NCBI GenBank assembly: GCA_965153455.1
Contig: OZ234496.1
Span: 19,522,304 to 19,586,303 of the forward strand
Reading direction: 5' to 3'
Length of the DNA: 64,000 bases
Origin: Sphagnum compactum
Taxonomy: Eukaryota; Bryophyta; Sphagnopsida; Sphagnales
The notes beneath the pieces are model-generated. The model worked only from the letters and a program-made list of their open reading frames with translations. It had not been told where the DNA came from and made no database searches. The stretch's first letter is position 1. Every line of letters starts with the position of its first letter. The translations under genes were made by a program, and so were the position numbers. This document shows, one piece after another, positions 1 to 11,500 of the stretch.

Positions 1-860
1 TGAAAAGGTGCGAACTGAGAGAGCAATTCGAAAATCACATTCACATTTTCAGAAGTGCAAAAAAGTGTGAAGGAATGAATTCACACTCTCCCAAATGGAC
101 TTCCAAAGTTGCAAGTTGGAGTCCCTATGAAATTTTGAATGTTTTGCGAGATATTTCAGGCACCAAATCTCATTGGATTGAAAAGTTCTTTACACCATTG
201 AAAAACTCTTGAAACATAGATGTTTGAAATGGGCTTGCATGATGCATTTGAGTATTTACAACACAAGTTATGGTTGAAAGAAGGGTCAAAAATCAAAATG
301 TCAATTTTATTCTCGACCACTAAAAATAAAAAATTACCTGAATTACTTGTGTGCAGATGACGTATCACATATCGTTAGAAAGCTCTTAATGAGGATTACA
401 ACTTTGTTTCAAGCCTCACCTGAATTAAAGGTCTAAACAAGAAGTTATGAACCTCCAAAGTGGCAAAAGTTTTAATTTCAAAAATTTCGAGATCCCAACT
501 TGGGAGTCTTGGGACAAAATGACATGTGGATGCAACCCCTACGGCCAAGCATAGAAAATACTATAAAAGGAAAGGTGGTGGCTTCCCCTAAATCCGGGAT
601 GTGATGAATCTGTGTATCCCCATGGCTCGTTTGTGCACCAAAAATGTTATAATTATGCATTAATCAACTTGTTGTTTGGTTTGTGCAGGTTCATATGAAT
701 AATTAACCCGTTTGTCACTCATTCTAGTCCCATCTCGGAACTCCAACACGCCCTTTTTACCTCCAAAGATTTGCGAGTTAAGAAGAATACGCTTGCTTCT
801 TCCATTGTTCTCACCCTTTAAACTTATAGTTGACTCTTTCAACGAGTTTGGGGACATGTC
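1..860. repeat. Possible LTR-like or other dispersed element, no gene
   Basis: This is non-coding sequence. It has a TATA-like tataaaagg near 563 and several variants of a 'cctccaaagt' phrase (around 105, 450 and 757), a pattern often met in plant LTRs. I cannot see matching second LTR, target duplication or gag/pol remnants, and the element would extend beyond the window start. The short open frames here show no domain. The assignment is an inference and weak. Confidence 0.2.
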
Positions 861-899
861 AAAATATTTACATTAAAATTTTTGAAAAACGAAAACTAT

Positions 900-1540
900 G
901 GATTCCAAAATGTGTCATTTTTGGTCCACCTGAATATGTAATCACCCACTCTTTATACGTATGATCTTGTTACTAAAGTCATAGGGATGTAGGTAATAAA
1001 CAGTTATTATAATTAATTTTTTATATTTATAAATATTTAATGCAATAAAAATTTATGTGGTATTTAAATAAACACATAACATATTATATTTAATATTTTG
1101 TCCTGATGACTAAATAAAAATGTTATATAAAATATTGATTGAAAATTTGAAAATGGATCAAAATTTTATTGTTTAGAAGATTTTTGTGCATTCAAACACC
1201 TAAACGTTGAAAGTTTTTGTCGTAGCACAATTGTGGTGTCAAAGAGTATTTTATAAATGCATTCAAACATCCAAGTGTTGAGGCACTCAAATTCACAAAA
1301 AAAATTCGTGTAAAAATTATGCTTGCATGACTTTGTTTTCCAAACAATTGTTTGTTGTAGGTAAGAGGTCAGAACAATAAGTTCATTAGGTGGAGTAGTA
1401 AGTTCATTAACACATCAAGACAATATGTTCTAGTTCGTTGGAGTGAATCTCATTATACAATTCATTAGAATGAGTTTTCCACAATTTGTTGGAATTAACT
1501 TTTCCATAGTTCATTAGAATGAAAAAAAATTATAGCTTGT
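900..1540. other. AT-rich gene-free stretch
   Basis: I see no coding pattern, RNA gene or clear repeat here, only AT-rich sequence with short A and T runs. Confidence 0.5.
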
Positions 1541-2450
1541 AGTTTGAAGTTTGGTTACAACTTGTGTGTTAGTTGCGATTGCAACAACTTGGTTATAATA
1601 ATTTGGTTATAACTTTGACTGATTGAGGTTTCAAGATCTTGTAGATAACAGTTCTATTGCAGGATGAAGCTTGGTAGCAGCTTACAACTTGGTTGTAGCT
1701 TATAGTTTGGTTATAACATGTAGCTTGGTTGCAACTTTTAGTTTGGTTGTAGCTTGATTAGAATTTAGTTGTAGCAATTTGGTTGCAACTTGTAGTTAGC
1801 TTGCAACATTTTGGTTTTAACTTACAACATGGAATAATTTGGTTGCAACATGCAATAATTTGATTGCAACGTGTAGCAATTTGGTTATAGCTTATAACTT
1901 ATAATAATTTGGTTCTAGTTTATAGCTTGTAGTAGTTTGGTTGCAACGTAAAGTAATTTGCTGTAGCATGTAACAATTTGGTTAAAGTGTGTAGCAAACT
2001 ATAGTTTGGTTACAACTTGTAGATTGGAACTTGCAATAGTTTGGTTGGAGTGTATAGTAGTTTGGTTATAGTTTGTAACCTACAGTAATTTGGTTGTAGC
2101 TTATAACTTGTTTGCAATTTGTATTCTGGTTGTAGTTTGCATGGACCAAGGTTTAAAAATTTTGCAATAATTTGGTTGCAACTTGTAACTTGCTTACAAT
2201 TTGTGTTTTAGTTGTAGCTTGCACTAACTAAGGCTTAAGTATTTTGTTGCAAATCGAAATTTGTTGTAAATTAAAGTTTGGCTATAACTTGTAATTTAGT
2301 TGCCCCATTTGGTTGCAACTTGCATTGACTATTGGGTTTAAAGGTTTAGCAAGCAACTTGGTTGTAGCAATTTGTAGCTTGGTTGTAGTAGTTTTGTTCT
2401 AGCTTGCATTGACAAATTTAGTTTACATATTTTGTTACAATTAGAGTTTT
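1540..2450. repeat. Degenerate minisatellite (tttggttgcaacttgtag-like)
   Basis: About 900 bases consist of many diverged copies of a roughly 20-30 base unit built around 'tttggttgcaacttgtag'. Copies differ by substitutions and by unit length, so this is an old array. No reading frame runs through it in a meaningful way. Confidence 0.8.
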
Positions 2451-2864
2451 TTTGCAACTCAATAAAAATCTCATGTAATGTTGGGAACTGAATTATTTGC
2501 ATTGTGTAGTGTGCACCATGGATATAAAAGAATAAATTGTTGTTGAAAGTGTTGGTGGCATCAATGGAATACTGCATGCGAAGATTTGGCCACAAATAAT
2601 TTAGATATGGAAAGTCTGCGGCCAACACTTGGTAATTCATTAGAAAATGAAATATTGTAGCTTGCAGTTATACAAATTCAAGTTGCATTTTGGAAAGCAC
2701 ATCACCGAAATTCAAGTTGCACTTTGGAAACCACACCACCGAAGTTCAATTTGCTGGGGATTATTTGCTATGAATGATGATTTGCCCATGGGTATTGAAA
2801 ATCTGCAAATGTTGCAATGTATTGTCTATAGATCAAAGAAAACACTAAGTACTATTCCATCCCA

Positions 2865-4275
2865 AGTGGGCATAGTATGGCTATTCAACTTGAATCACTA
2901 CTTTCAAAGTTAGGGTTGGTGCATCATGTGATTACATATTTGAAAGATGAGGGCGTCAATTTGACAACCATGGCATTTGCTTTACGTTCCAACATTGATT
3001 ATCAACCTTTGAGGCTTTTTAAGGTTTATGAAGGTACTTATTTTAGGCATGTGATGTCTAAAACATGTTAATATGTTACTAATGATGATACATTTTTTAA
3101 GGGTTTGGTTCGATTGAATGTGAAGGATGCATAAGCTACTTTACGAAAAACATTTAAATGGTCAGAGAATTCTGGGATTTTCAAAGGGAGACAAAAATGG
3201 GAGAAGGCTTGTATTGAATGTGGGATGCCACCTTGAAAGCTTAAGATCCCATTCAAAACCAGATTTGCACCCAAAGTCATCATGCTTGAGGAGACTTTAA
3301 AATTCAAGCAAACCATCTTCACATGTTATGGAAGACAAAAGACTAACATTTTACAATAAAGAGTTTCAAAAGCCAAAGTGTGGGCCATTGTAGAAGCAAT
3401 CACATCATGCCTAAACCCTATGGTCATAACTTGTGTTATGAATCAGTATTGTGGTCACTAGCTATTGTCTAATGCTTTAACTATTGCCATTACCTTAACT
3501 ATCAAACTACAAACTAAACTGGTTGAATTGGTGCAAGTTTCAAATGGGATAAAAGTTTTAGATCGATTTGATTTTAAACACATGTCTTTCCAAAAAAAGA
3601 TGTAGGAAGAAGTTGTGAAGATTCTTTTAAACCTTTTTCTAATTTCTAAATTTTTTTAATGTAAGTCAAGTTCATAACATCCTTTCTATTATGTTGGACC
3701 CTCAATTCAAATCATTATGAGTTGTGGAAAATTTGGTGGGACGTGGGGATGTAATTTGACTTGCTTTTGAATGTGATTTGAAAGTTATAATCCCCCTTAT
3801 CATGACCTTTTTTGAAACCTTAAACCCTATTGTTGAAGCATGTATTTCTTTTGGTCATGGTGATGAACTTGAAAATGAAGGTAACATCTTTGGGTTGGAA
3901 CATCTTTTGAAGAGTCCTCTCAAGCACTTGTCATTAAAGAATTATCTTTGTTTATGAGGTTATCCATACCTCGTATTACATGTGAAGATCCTCTTGTTCG
4001 GTGGCATAACCATGAAACGTAATTTCTTGGCCAAATAGATTCTTAACATCCTAGGGTCACAAATTGAAACATTTTTTCTTTTTAGTTTTGTTAAAGTATT
4101 GACAACTTTGCAAATATTTCACTTATAAATGGAAAACTTAGATCTAAGATCATCATAATTGTTAAAAATTGGCCTAATGATTAGCGGGTTAATTGTATGC
4201 CAAATAACACCATGAAAGATTAGTTTAAAGTAGAACAATCTTTGGTCGATGACAATTATGAGTTGATTGAAAAAA
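2865..4275 (+). pseudogene. Decayed hAT-type transposase
   Basis: One frame (codons in phase with 2877) can be followed for about 750 bases and reads like a plant hAT-like transposase. Visible parts are YLKDEGVNLTTMAFAL near 2940, SKTC*YV near 3060, WEKACIECGMPP near 3200 and the KIPFKTRFAPKVIMLEETL block near 3245. The interruptions in this first part are mainly stops that a single C-to-T change would create (CAA to TAA, CGA to TGA). Further on, other frames give NILGSQIET near 4045 and MENLDLRSS near 4130, which resemble the C-terminal hAT dimerisation region, so almost the full length is represented. No terminal inverted repeats or 8-bp target duplications could be defined. The element is dead. 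A second copy of the same family lies at 53875-54900. Confidence 0.75.
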
Positions 4276-4319
4276 TAGAGTATTTGGAAGATTCGAATGT
4301 TGATGGTGATTAGCACATG

Positions 4320-4960
4320 TAATCAACTATTTGATTTTTCCCTTTTTTTTTTCAGCAAAAATGATTTTTTTGGTTGTTCTGTCATTTCCAAATATGTGCA
4401 ACATGTTTTCTCACTAGAAAGCTTGGAAAGAACCTAGCTTGGAGAAAGTCAATTTACATGAGTTGGATAATATGGGATGGCAAGTTATTGGGTTTTTATA
4501 TGGGTTTTTGCATGAGATTATTGGGTGAGGTTTGGGGTGTTGCAAGTAGCGTTATGGTGGGTAGAGATCTTTGAGAACCGGGGTTTAGTTCCTTCACAAG
4601 TTATTACAAGTTACAATTTAAGAATGTGCTTTAAGCAAGTGGAAAAAAATGTGATCATAATATTGATTTTGTAAGTGCATAATCTCTATATGTATCCGTA
4701 GTGAAATTCATATCCACGAAAAGATGTAAATTAAACCTAAATTCATATCAAATAGATTTTCAATATGCATAACCTTTGTATGTATCCATAGTTTGTTTGA
4801 ATTTTCTAACTGTGTAAATTCATATCCGCTAAGGATTTAAATTAAACTAAAATCCATATCCGACTTTACAAATAAATTGCTAACAATTTTCAATGCATAT
4901 CTATCTATTTTATTTTTAATATAAAATGCCTTATTGATATCTTGGAATTAACCTTGAAAT
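4320..4960. other. AT-rich gene-free stretch
   Basis: I see no gene or RNA here. Two similar phrases, 'cataatctctatatgtatccgtag' and 'cataacctttgtatgtatccatag' (near 4680 and 4770), point to a short diverged duplication. Confidence 0.45.
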
Positions 4961-4964
4961 GTAG

Positions 4965-5125
4965 TAAACAAGATAGGTAGGTAGTAAAAAAAAAAAAAGC
5001 AACCAAGCTAACCACCATAGTTAGCTAGATAGGCAATTGAAACCCAACAGAAAACGGTTTCCTGACCTTTTATCATCCATCCTTCGTCGTGCGCCAGTGG
5101 GTGTTGGTTCACATGGTCTGGCCGT
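4965..5125 (-). repeat. Dispersed repeat, copy inverted relative to 50100-50285
   Basis: The reverse complement of this block matches 50100-50285 closely. Both contain 'cacccactggc', 'gaaggatggatg', 'ggtcaggaaac', 'gttttctgttgggt', a 'tagtggttagct'-like phrase, 'ttggttgc' and then tracts of acctacct/aggtaggt. The copy ends about 260 bases upstream of the RPB8 start codon, so it forms part of that gene's upstream region. Confidence 0.75.
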
Positions 5126-5384
5126 TCGTGTTCACACTAAGCGTTTATTTTGTTCTGCTGATGGTTAGGGCTAGGGTTTGGGGAGGGGAGGGTGGAAGCG
5201 GATGTTTTTGTGCCGTTGGTTGCACGGGGTTTTTGTTTGTATGCTTGTGATTGTGGATTGGATTTTGTGTTTGTAACTTTTGCTAGGGACAGAGATGTTG
5301 TAATAGAACGAACTTTTTTTCTGGTGCTGTGTTGTTTAGGGCAAGAGAAGAGGTAGATATTCAAGTGTGGTTTTGGTTGGAGAA

Positions 5385-5840
5385 ATGGGGGACTCTTTGT
5401 TGTTCGAGGACATTTTCACAATCGGAGGTTTGGATCCGGACGGCAAGAAGTTCGACAAGGTGTCGAGGCTTGTGGCGCACAGCGAACAGTTCGATATGGA
5501 CTTACTACTGGACGTCAACATTGATGTTTACCCCATAAAGCCCACTGACAAGTTCACCCTGGCATTGGCCTCCACCCTCAGTCTGGACGGCACTCCAGAC
5601 GACGGCACGTTCGACCAGAGCCGACGTAAGTCCCTGGCGGATAAGTATGAGTACGTGATGTATGGGAAAGTGTACAAATACGCCGATGTCGCTAGAGGAG
5701 GCGGAGGTTCAGGTGCAGCCAAAGTAGAAGTCTATGTCTCCTTTGGTGGTCTTCTCATGTGTCTCAAGGGAGAGCCCAGCAATCTGAGCAGCTTGCAGCT
5801 CGATCAGCGTATTTACTTGCTAATGAGAAAGGTGGGTTAG
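5385..5840 (+). CDS. NRPB8: RNA polymerase subunit RPB8 (ABC14.5)
   Basis: This is a single-exon gene for a 151-residue protein, the normal length of eukaryotic RPB8. RPB8 is a small subunit shared by nuclear RNA polymerases I, II and III, and in plants also IV and V. It folds as an OB-like barrel on the surface of the largest subunit. Recognisable family blocks are LLFEDIF at residues 5-11, the [13 protein letters not shown] block near 16-28, [13 protein letters not shown] near 38-50, [12 protein letters not shown] near 88-100, and the C-terminal pair [12 protein letters not shown] and [12 protein letters not shown] Gly/Ala-rich linker ([11 protein letters not shown]) sits where the loop varies between species. 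The start is the ATG at 5385; the frame opens slightly upstream without another ATG. No frameshift or missing block is seen. A telo-box-like 'ctagggtttgg' near 5171 lies upstream, a motif common in plant genes of the translation and transcription machinery. Confidence 0.95.
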   Translation: MGDSLLFEDIFTIGGLDPDGKKFDKVSRLVAHSEQFDMDLLLDVNIDVYPIKPTDKFTLALASTLSLDGTPDDGTFDQSRRKSLADKYEYVMYGKVYKYADVARGGGGSGAAKVEVYVSFGGLLMCLKGEPSNLSSLQLDQRIYLLMRKVG

Positions 5841-6603
5841 GAAGTCCAACGCAGCAGAATTTCGGTTCACTCGAGCTTCCAATCAAAAGAGGAAATCTCT
5901 TGCACGTCACAAACTCTGACAGAGCAAAGCTCTCAACATCATGTGTCTGGCTGCAGAACAATTTTTGTTCCATCCTTTCCTGCTGCATTTCTTGGAACCT
6001 GCAATTGTGTCCCTGCAGGGGAGGCCATTGTTAGCTGGGTTTCTGAGCTTTCCTTGGGGCAAGACAAGGAATTATCCCTTTGGTTGTTTTGGGAGGGTGG
6101 TGGGGTGTTTCTTGCTCCCTCCATTTTCTCACTAAATACTTTTCAGTTTGCCACAAACTTTTGTTCTTTAACTTTTGCCCTAAGAACTATGCATATGGTA
6201 ATGGACATTTTGAACATATACATGCGATGATATTCTTCCAATATTCTTGCAGGTGACTTATGCATCCAATCTGTTGCTTAACTTTTAGAATGCAGTATGA
6301 CAAAAGACTCGGACACATAGTACCATAACTCACAATGATTCTATTCACAAGTCACTACATTTGTTCCTGTGAAAGCAGGTGAGAACAACATTCTGTATTA
6401 TCTACAGCATTTCTTGGAAGCCTTTTACAATCAAGATCCAAGACCCAAGATGGTTGAAGTCTGACTTGCAGATCCTAAAGTACTTCATCCACTTTCAAGA
6501 TATGTGGGTCTGCAATTTTTCCCCAGAACATGATGGAAGAATTGATGCTCAGTCAAGCAGCTGGCTTAACATCTTCAATTGCATCCTTCCTGTACTCAGT
6601 TAG
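5841..6603. other. Intergenic, probable RPB8 3' region
   Basis: The open frames here overlap one another and show no domain. I see no RNA gene. The stretch probably contains the RPB8 3' UTR and ordinary spacer. Confidence 0.5.
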
Positions 6604-7444
6604 ACCCTAAAAGACATTCAAGTGAAATTCTGAAGTTCAGTTTTGGGTTTTGGAGATTGCATGGGATGATGGCTCCTATGGAGGATTTTCTTGATACCGA
6701 GATCTCAAGTGTTGATGGCCAGGTGATCACATTCTTTGGAGTGTTTGATGGATATTATGGTTCAGGAGCAGCAGAGTATGTAAAGATGGACCTTTTTGAT
6801 CACTTGATGAAGCATCTTGAATCTGTTGGTAACACCATGCCAGCTATAGCTGAGGCCTACAGGCAGACAAACCAAAATTGGTTGAAAGCAGAACACGATC
6901 AGTCCCAGGTTGTCACATCTGGATCTGGCTAAAAAACTTGAACAGTTGTCTTGGTGGGGGACTGTTTGCTGGTTGCCAAGGTTGGTGATTCTAGGGCTGT
7001 GATTTGTAGAGGTGGCAATGCTGTGGCTCTGTAAGTTGATCACAAACCAAACTGAGCTGATGAACAACAATGGATTGAGGATGCAGGAGGTGTTCTCATG
7101 TGTGACCACAATTGGATAGTAGATCTTGTCAGCTCGAGTCTGAACGACAATTGGGTAGCACATGTGTGTTGACTATCACCTGCATTTGGTGACAGATTGG
7201 TAAAGATGTATGTTGTAGCTGATCCCTGAGATTCAGAAAGATACATTGAAGGACGGAGATGATTTTCTAATTGTGGCTTCTGCTGGACTCTGGAATGTGG
7301 TGTCAAACCAGGAGGCAATGTCAATTGGTAAAGTCCATTCCAGATGCTACAGCAGCTGCCTGCAAGCTCACAAAGGAAGCCCATCACAGAGGAAGTGCTG
7401 ACAACATAACTCATGTGATTGTCTGTTTCAATCACTACCCTTGA
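6604..7444 (+). pseudogene. Intronless PP2C protein phosphatase pseudogene
   Basis: The region reads, with breaks, like a plant PP2C Ser/Thr phosphatase from the start of the catalytic core to its end. Visible parts are APMEDFLDTEISSVDGQ near 6674, FFGVFDGYYGSGAAEYVK near 6733 (normally FDGHGG), AIAEAYRQTN near 6850, [20 protein letters not shown] near 6960, IEDAGGVL near 7080, a FGDRLVKMYVVADP-like block near 7190, and DNITHVIVCF just before the TGA at 7442. Several stops (for example TAA near 6930) and frameshifts interrupt it. The metal-binding DGHGG motif is changed to DGYYG. Homology runs without intron-sized gaps, which suggests a processed (reverse-transcribed) copy, although no poly-A tract or flanking repeat is evident. 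Confidence 0.85.
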
Positions 7445-8103
7445 ATGTTGATGCATCTGTCTGTCTGTGAGAACAGTAGAAATGTCGCATTGTTAGTGAT
7501 GGGCAATTCAATATTGGTGTAACAACTAGATGTAAGGGCGGCATACTTTCCTCTCAGCTTCTCTACCAAGAGCTCAACAATATCCATGCCACTCATATTT
7601 CAAAACATGGTTGAAACACCCCCAGAAAACCTAGTGCATACCTCAGATTCAACAGTACCTCTGCCATTCACATTTCAAAATAGGGTTGCAGATACCTAGT
7701 ATCACAAGTAAAAATAAAAAGAAAAAATCAAGCAGCTCCTCACATTATGGCTCTGCCCTTTGAACAACATCCATTAGGATGAAATTTTCAACATACTAAA
7801 TTGGAAACCCATGGTGAAGCCCAAGTGGACCCCTCAGAAATGTTTCTGTAGTGGACTACACAACACCCTAAGATGTAATGATACCAAACTTAGGACCCTT
7901 TCAGGGTGCATGACAATGTCCCTACTCGCTACACCAAAGGGCAGAACCAATTAAGAATACCAACGGGTGGGCCCTTGTTTCAGGAACACCCCTGTTCTTG
8001 GCCCTTACTCGACGCTAGCATCATGAGAAAGAAACCCAAACAAGAGACTTCAGTTCACGGGATGATGAAAAAGAAACCCACAAAAAGACTTCACAAGAGG
8101 CGA
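7445..8103. other. Intergenic spacer
   Basis: I see no supported gene here. Short phrases such as 'ccactcatatttcaaaa' and 'ccattcacatttcaaaa' (near 7589 and 7663) recur with a spacing of about 75 bases, indicating a small diverged duplication. Confidence 0.45.
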
Positions 8104-8450
8104 GCCACTAGCACAAAGGGTCCTTCTATGATACCTCAGAATTAGGGAGCGGTCCTAAAAGACGTTATGCAATTAGGGTAACTGGACATCGCTTGCAATT
8201 AGGGTTTGGGGGTTATAGGGTTTAGGGTTTTAGAGTTTAGGGTCGCGATCAAGGCATCACGTTCGTGTGAAGAAGCCACTACCACAAAGGGTCCTTCTAT
8301 GACACCACAGAAGTAGGGCCGGTGTTAAAGACGTTATGCAATTAGGGTACCTAACTGGAAATCGCTTGCAATTAGGGTTTGGGGTTTTAGGGTTTAGGGT
8401 TTTAGCTTTTAGGGTTTGGCGATCAAGGCGTCACATTCGGGTGAAGAAGC
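8104..8450 (+). promoter_or_regulatory. RH13 promoter: 171-bp tandem duplication with telo-box motifs
   Basis: Two head-to-tail units, 8104-8274 and 8275-8450, share 'acaaagggtccttctatga', 'gacgttatgcaattagggta', 'tcgcttgcaattagggttt' and 'gcgatcaaggc' phrases. Each carries several AGGGTTT/TTTAGGG motifs, clustered at 8199-8242 and 8371-8417. Telo boxes (AAACCCTAA and its complement) are known to be enriched close to the start sites of plant genes for ribosome biogenesis and translation. The block lies 120-470 bases upstream of the helicase start codon, so a regulatory role is likely but inferred. Confidence 0.7.
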
Positions 8451-8525
8451 TCTTCCTGCCTTCTTGAAACGGAAGCTCGGACGAAAACCTTTGGAAGGAG
8501 GATGGAGAGACGGAGTTAGCGAGCG

Positions 8526-8528
<3 letters not shown>

Positions 8529-8568
<40 letters not shown>
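8529..8568 (+). repeat. (GA)n microsatellite in RH13 5' UTR
   Basis: About 20 GA dinucleotides end immediately before the ATG at 8570. GA/CT tracts are common in plant 5' UTRs and core promoters. Read as protein in other frames it yields artefactual Arg-Glu or Ser-Leu runs. Confidence 0.9.
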
Positions 8569-8569
<1 letters not shown>

Positions 8570-8571
<2 letters not shown>

Positions 8572-11500
8572 GGAGGGAGGGGAGACGAGGAACAAATTTT
8601 CAGGGAAGAGAAAGAGAGGTGGCAGTGGGGGTGAACAGAAGAAGGTGGCGCGGCGGTGGGACAGCGGTTTGGCGTGGAAGGATGTCACACCTTCGGATTC
8701 GGTTTCCCTGCTGCTGGGCAGCGATGAGGGAGGTAAACGGTTCTCACAAACCCGCTCCACAACTGTGGGGTCTCCAAATGAGCCTTTCCATTGAGTTGAG
8801 AATTTCAGAGTTTCATTCGAGGAGTGTTTCGATTTCGTAATTCTAATTTTGTTTTTACGCCCCCCTTTTTTTTGCCACTTCTTTTCAGCAACTGCCACAG
8901 AAGCAGTGGATTGGACCTCTGATGCTGTTGTGCTGGCTTTGATGTGTATCTGGTGTTGTGGTGGTTCTGATGTGCATCTGATGCTGTTGTGGTAGTTCTG
9001 ATGTGTATCTGCATACAGGGTTCATGTCATTGGAAGAGGTGGACTGCAGTGCTTTTGAAGGCAGTGATGGAAATCTTCTGGTCTCTACTCTGAATGTCAA
9101 TGATGAACCTTCAGAATCGTTCGCCAACAAGAAGAAGAGAAAGAAGAAGGGGATCAAAGCTCCTTCCTCCAACTCTGTCAATGATGAGACATCGGTGGAC
9201 AACACCCTTACAGCTGTCAGAAAGAAGACCCCCTCAAAATCAGCTCTTTCTAGCAAGGGAAGTGATGATAAAGTTTTGCTGGAGGTTGATCCTTCTCCCA
9301 CTCATCTTGACGGTGAGCCAGGCAGACCAAAGAAAGGGAAAATACAGAAAAATCAACATGCAAGTCGACTTGAAGACTGTGTGAAAGGTCCTGTTGTTGG
9401 TGTGAAAGGTGACCAAGAGGTTGTGGGAGAAGTTACTCTCGGAGCTTTCATCAGAGAACCAGAGTCAGTAGACAACGCTTCCAATGCTTCCAATCCAAAG
9501 AAAGCCAAGAGAGGTTCTCGTGCCCGGAAACTTCTGAAACTGGAGCAGTCAGGTATTCTTGTGCTTGCTGTGATTTCACAATAATATTTCTGTAAGAGTC
9601 ACTCTGTCTACTTTTAGGAGCTTTTTTCTGATGAAAATTTCATGCTAGCAAATATGACAACTGCCATCGTTGACATCCAGCAAAAGGGAGGGCCTCTGTA
9701 CTGTGTTCATCATCACACAAAGGAACTCAGATGGAAAGCTTGAAGGATGATGCACTACAAGAGACTATTGGCACTGATGTGGCAGACATAGAGGCAATTG
9801 ACATGTCATCATGGGCAGAGCTTAGGATTCATCCTCTTTTGCTGAAGGCTCTATCTGCTCTTGGCTTCAGGGAGCCCACCCCAGTTCAGAAGGCCTGCAT
9901 TCCTGCTGCCGCTCATCAAGGAAAGGTTTGTGCTTTATCTCATCAACCCGTGTGCAATCTGTCTTCTTTTCTCTTGTTTGTGCTACCCTTGAGCTTGGTT
10001 TTCCTGAAAAGGGTATTAGGGACTATTGGTGGTTAGGTGCAGTCATCATTTTGATAGCAGTGTTTTTACAAATATAAGATTGTCTTTGAAGCACTATAAG
10101 CATTCTTATGGCACAGGTGAAAGGCATGGGTCAACAGCTAACTTAATGGTATCCATCCCGAGCTCCCTCCCGCTCCTTGCCTGCTGTTGTTGTGCAGTGG
10201 TCCAAATGGGGTATAGGCTACAGGGAGGTAGTATGTGGTAGCCATGCTTTTGTCTCCCTATTTTGTCCCTTCTTCCATCATGACCTGATGAAAGGATGCT
10301 CCTTTGTTTTGGTATGCTCAGGATGTGATAGGTGCAGCTGAAACAGGGTCTGGAAAGACTCTTGCTTTTAGCATTCCAATACTGCAGCGGCTTTTGGATG
10401 AACAAGACAAGGTATTACGCCAAACTGACTACAGTGGCCAGTCTGAGGAGATCTCAGGGCAGGTGAAGAAACACTCTGGGGCTGGAAGCCCCCTCCGTGC
10501 CCTTATTATTACCCCAACAAGAGAGCTTGCATTACAGGTGCATTCCCATACTTGTTTTTCTATTTTTTTCACCTATTTTCTGAGTCCAATCATCATATTG
10601 TTTGGAGATTCCAGACAGTAATTGAACAATCTTTGGAACTTCCATGAGATTATGGGAACAGGGACTGTGAGGTTGTGAAATTCTGAAAGAAGGTCCTGGG
10701 CTTTTACCATACATAATTGTGCAATTTGAAGCTGGAGAGAAGTTGGAAGGGCCTGTTCCATTAAGAGATTGCATGCTTTAATTCTGATTGCCACCGTGGA
10801 GGGCATGAAAATAAACCTGATTTGAAGGGAATTTTGATGTGTGGTCAGTGATGTACCACTTCTTAGACCATTGAGTATTTTGTTCTCATGGGGGAAGTAA
10901 TAACTGTGAATCCCTGAAGCATGACTTTCTGTTTGGGTTGTGCTGTATTTGACTGGGGAGGATGGGGACAGTGAGACAAGACTGTGCTTTAAAGACTTTG
11001 CTTGGGTGGCTTCATGCAGGTGTGTGAGCATGTGAGAGCAGCAGCAAAGTTTACCAGCATAAAAGTAGTGCCCATTGTTGGTGGCATGGCTGCTCAGAAG
11101 CAACAGCGATTGCTGAAGCAGCAGCCCCACATAGTGGTGGGCACGCCTGGTCGCTTATGGGAACTCATGAGTGGTGGAGAAAGCCACCTTTTGGAGGTTC
11201 GTTTCTCTCAACATGTACTCTTCTCTCTGTTCCCCTTGCCTCTTCTGCCCTTGTAGCTGTTGCCCATTTTAGGGGCAACTGTGTGACTCTTCGTGATGAT
11301 GGATCCTTACTGTCTGTCTGAATCACTGCCCAGCAAATAGGTACCACTGAATCCTGCATTCTGTAACATCCTATCTTTCTTCTCTCCTTTCCAAGGTGGC
11401 TTGTTGAGCTGTCTTTCAATTGTATCCTTCATTGTTATCCATTACCATATTATCCAGGCAGGTTACTTGGGTATAGCAAATGGACGTATCTAACTTTTTG

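Noticed and set aside
8416-8898. Open frames with Arg-Glu and Ser-Leu runs on both strands
   Set aside because: They are translations of the (GA)n tract and overlap the true first exon of RH13 in other frames.
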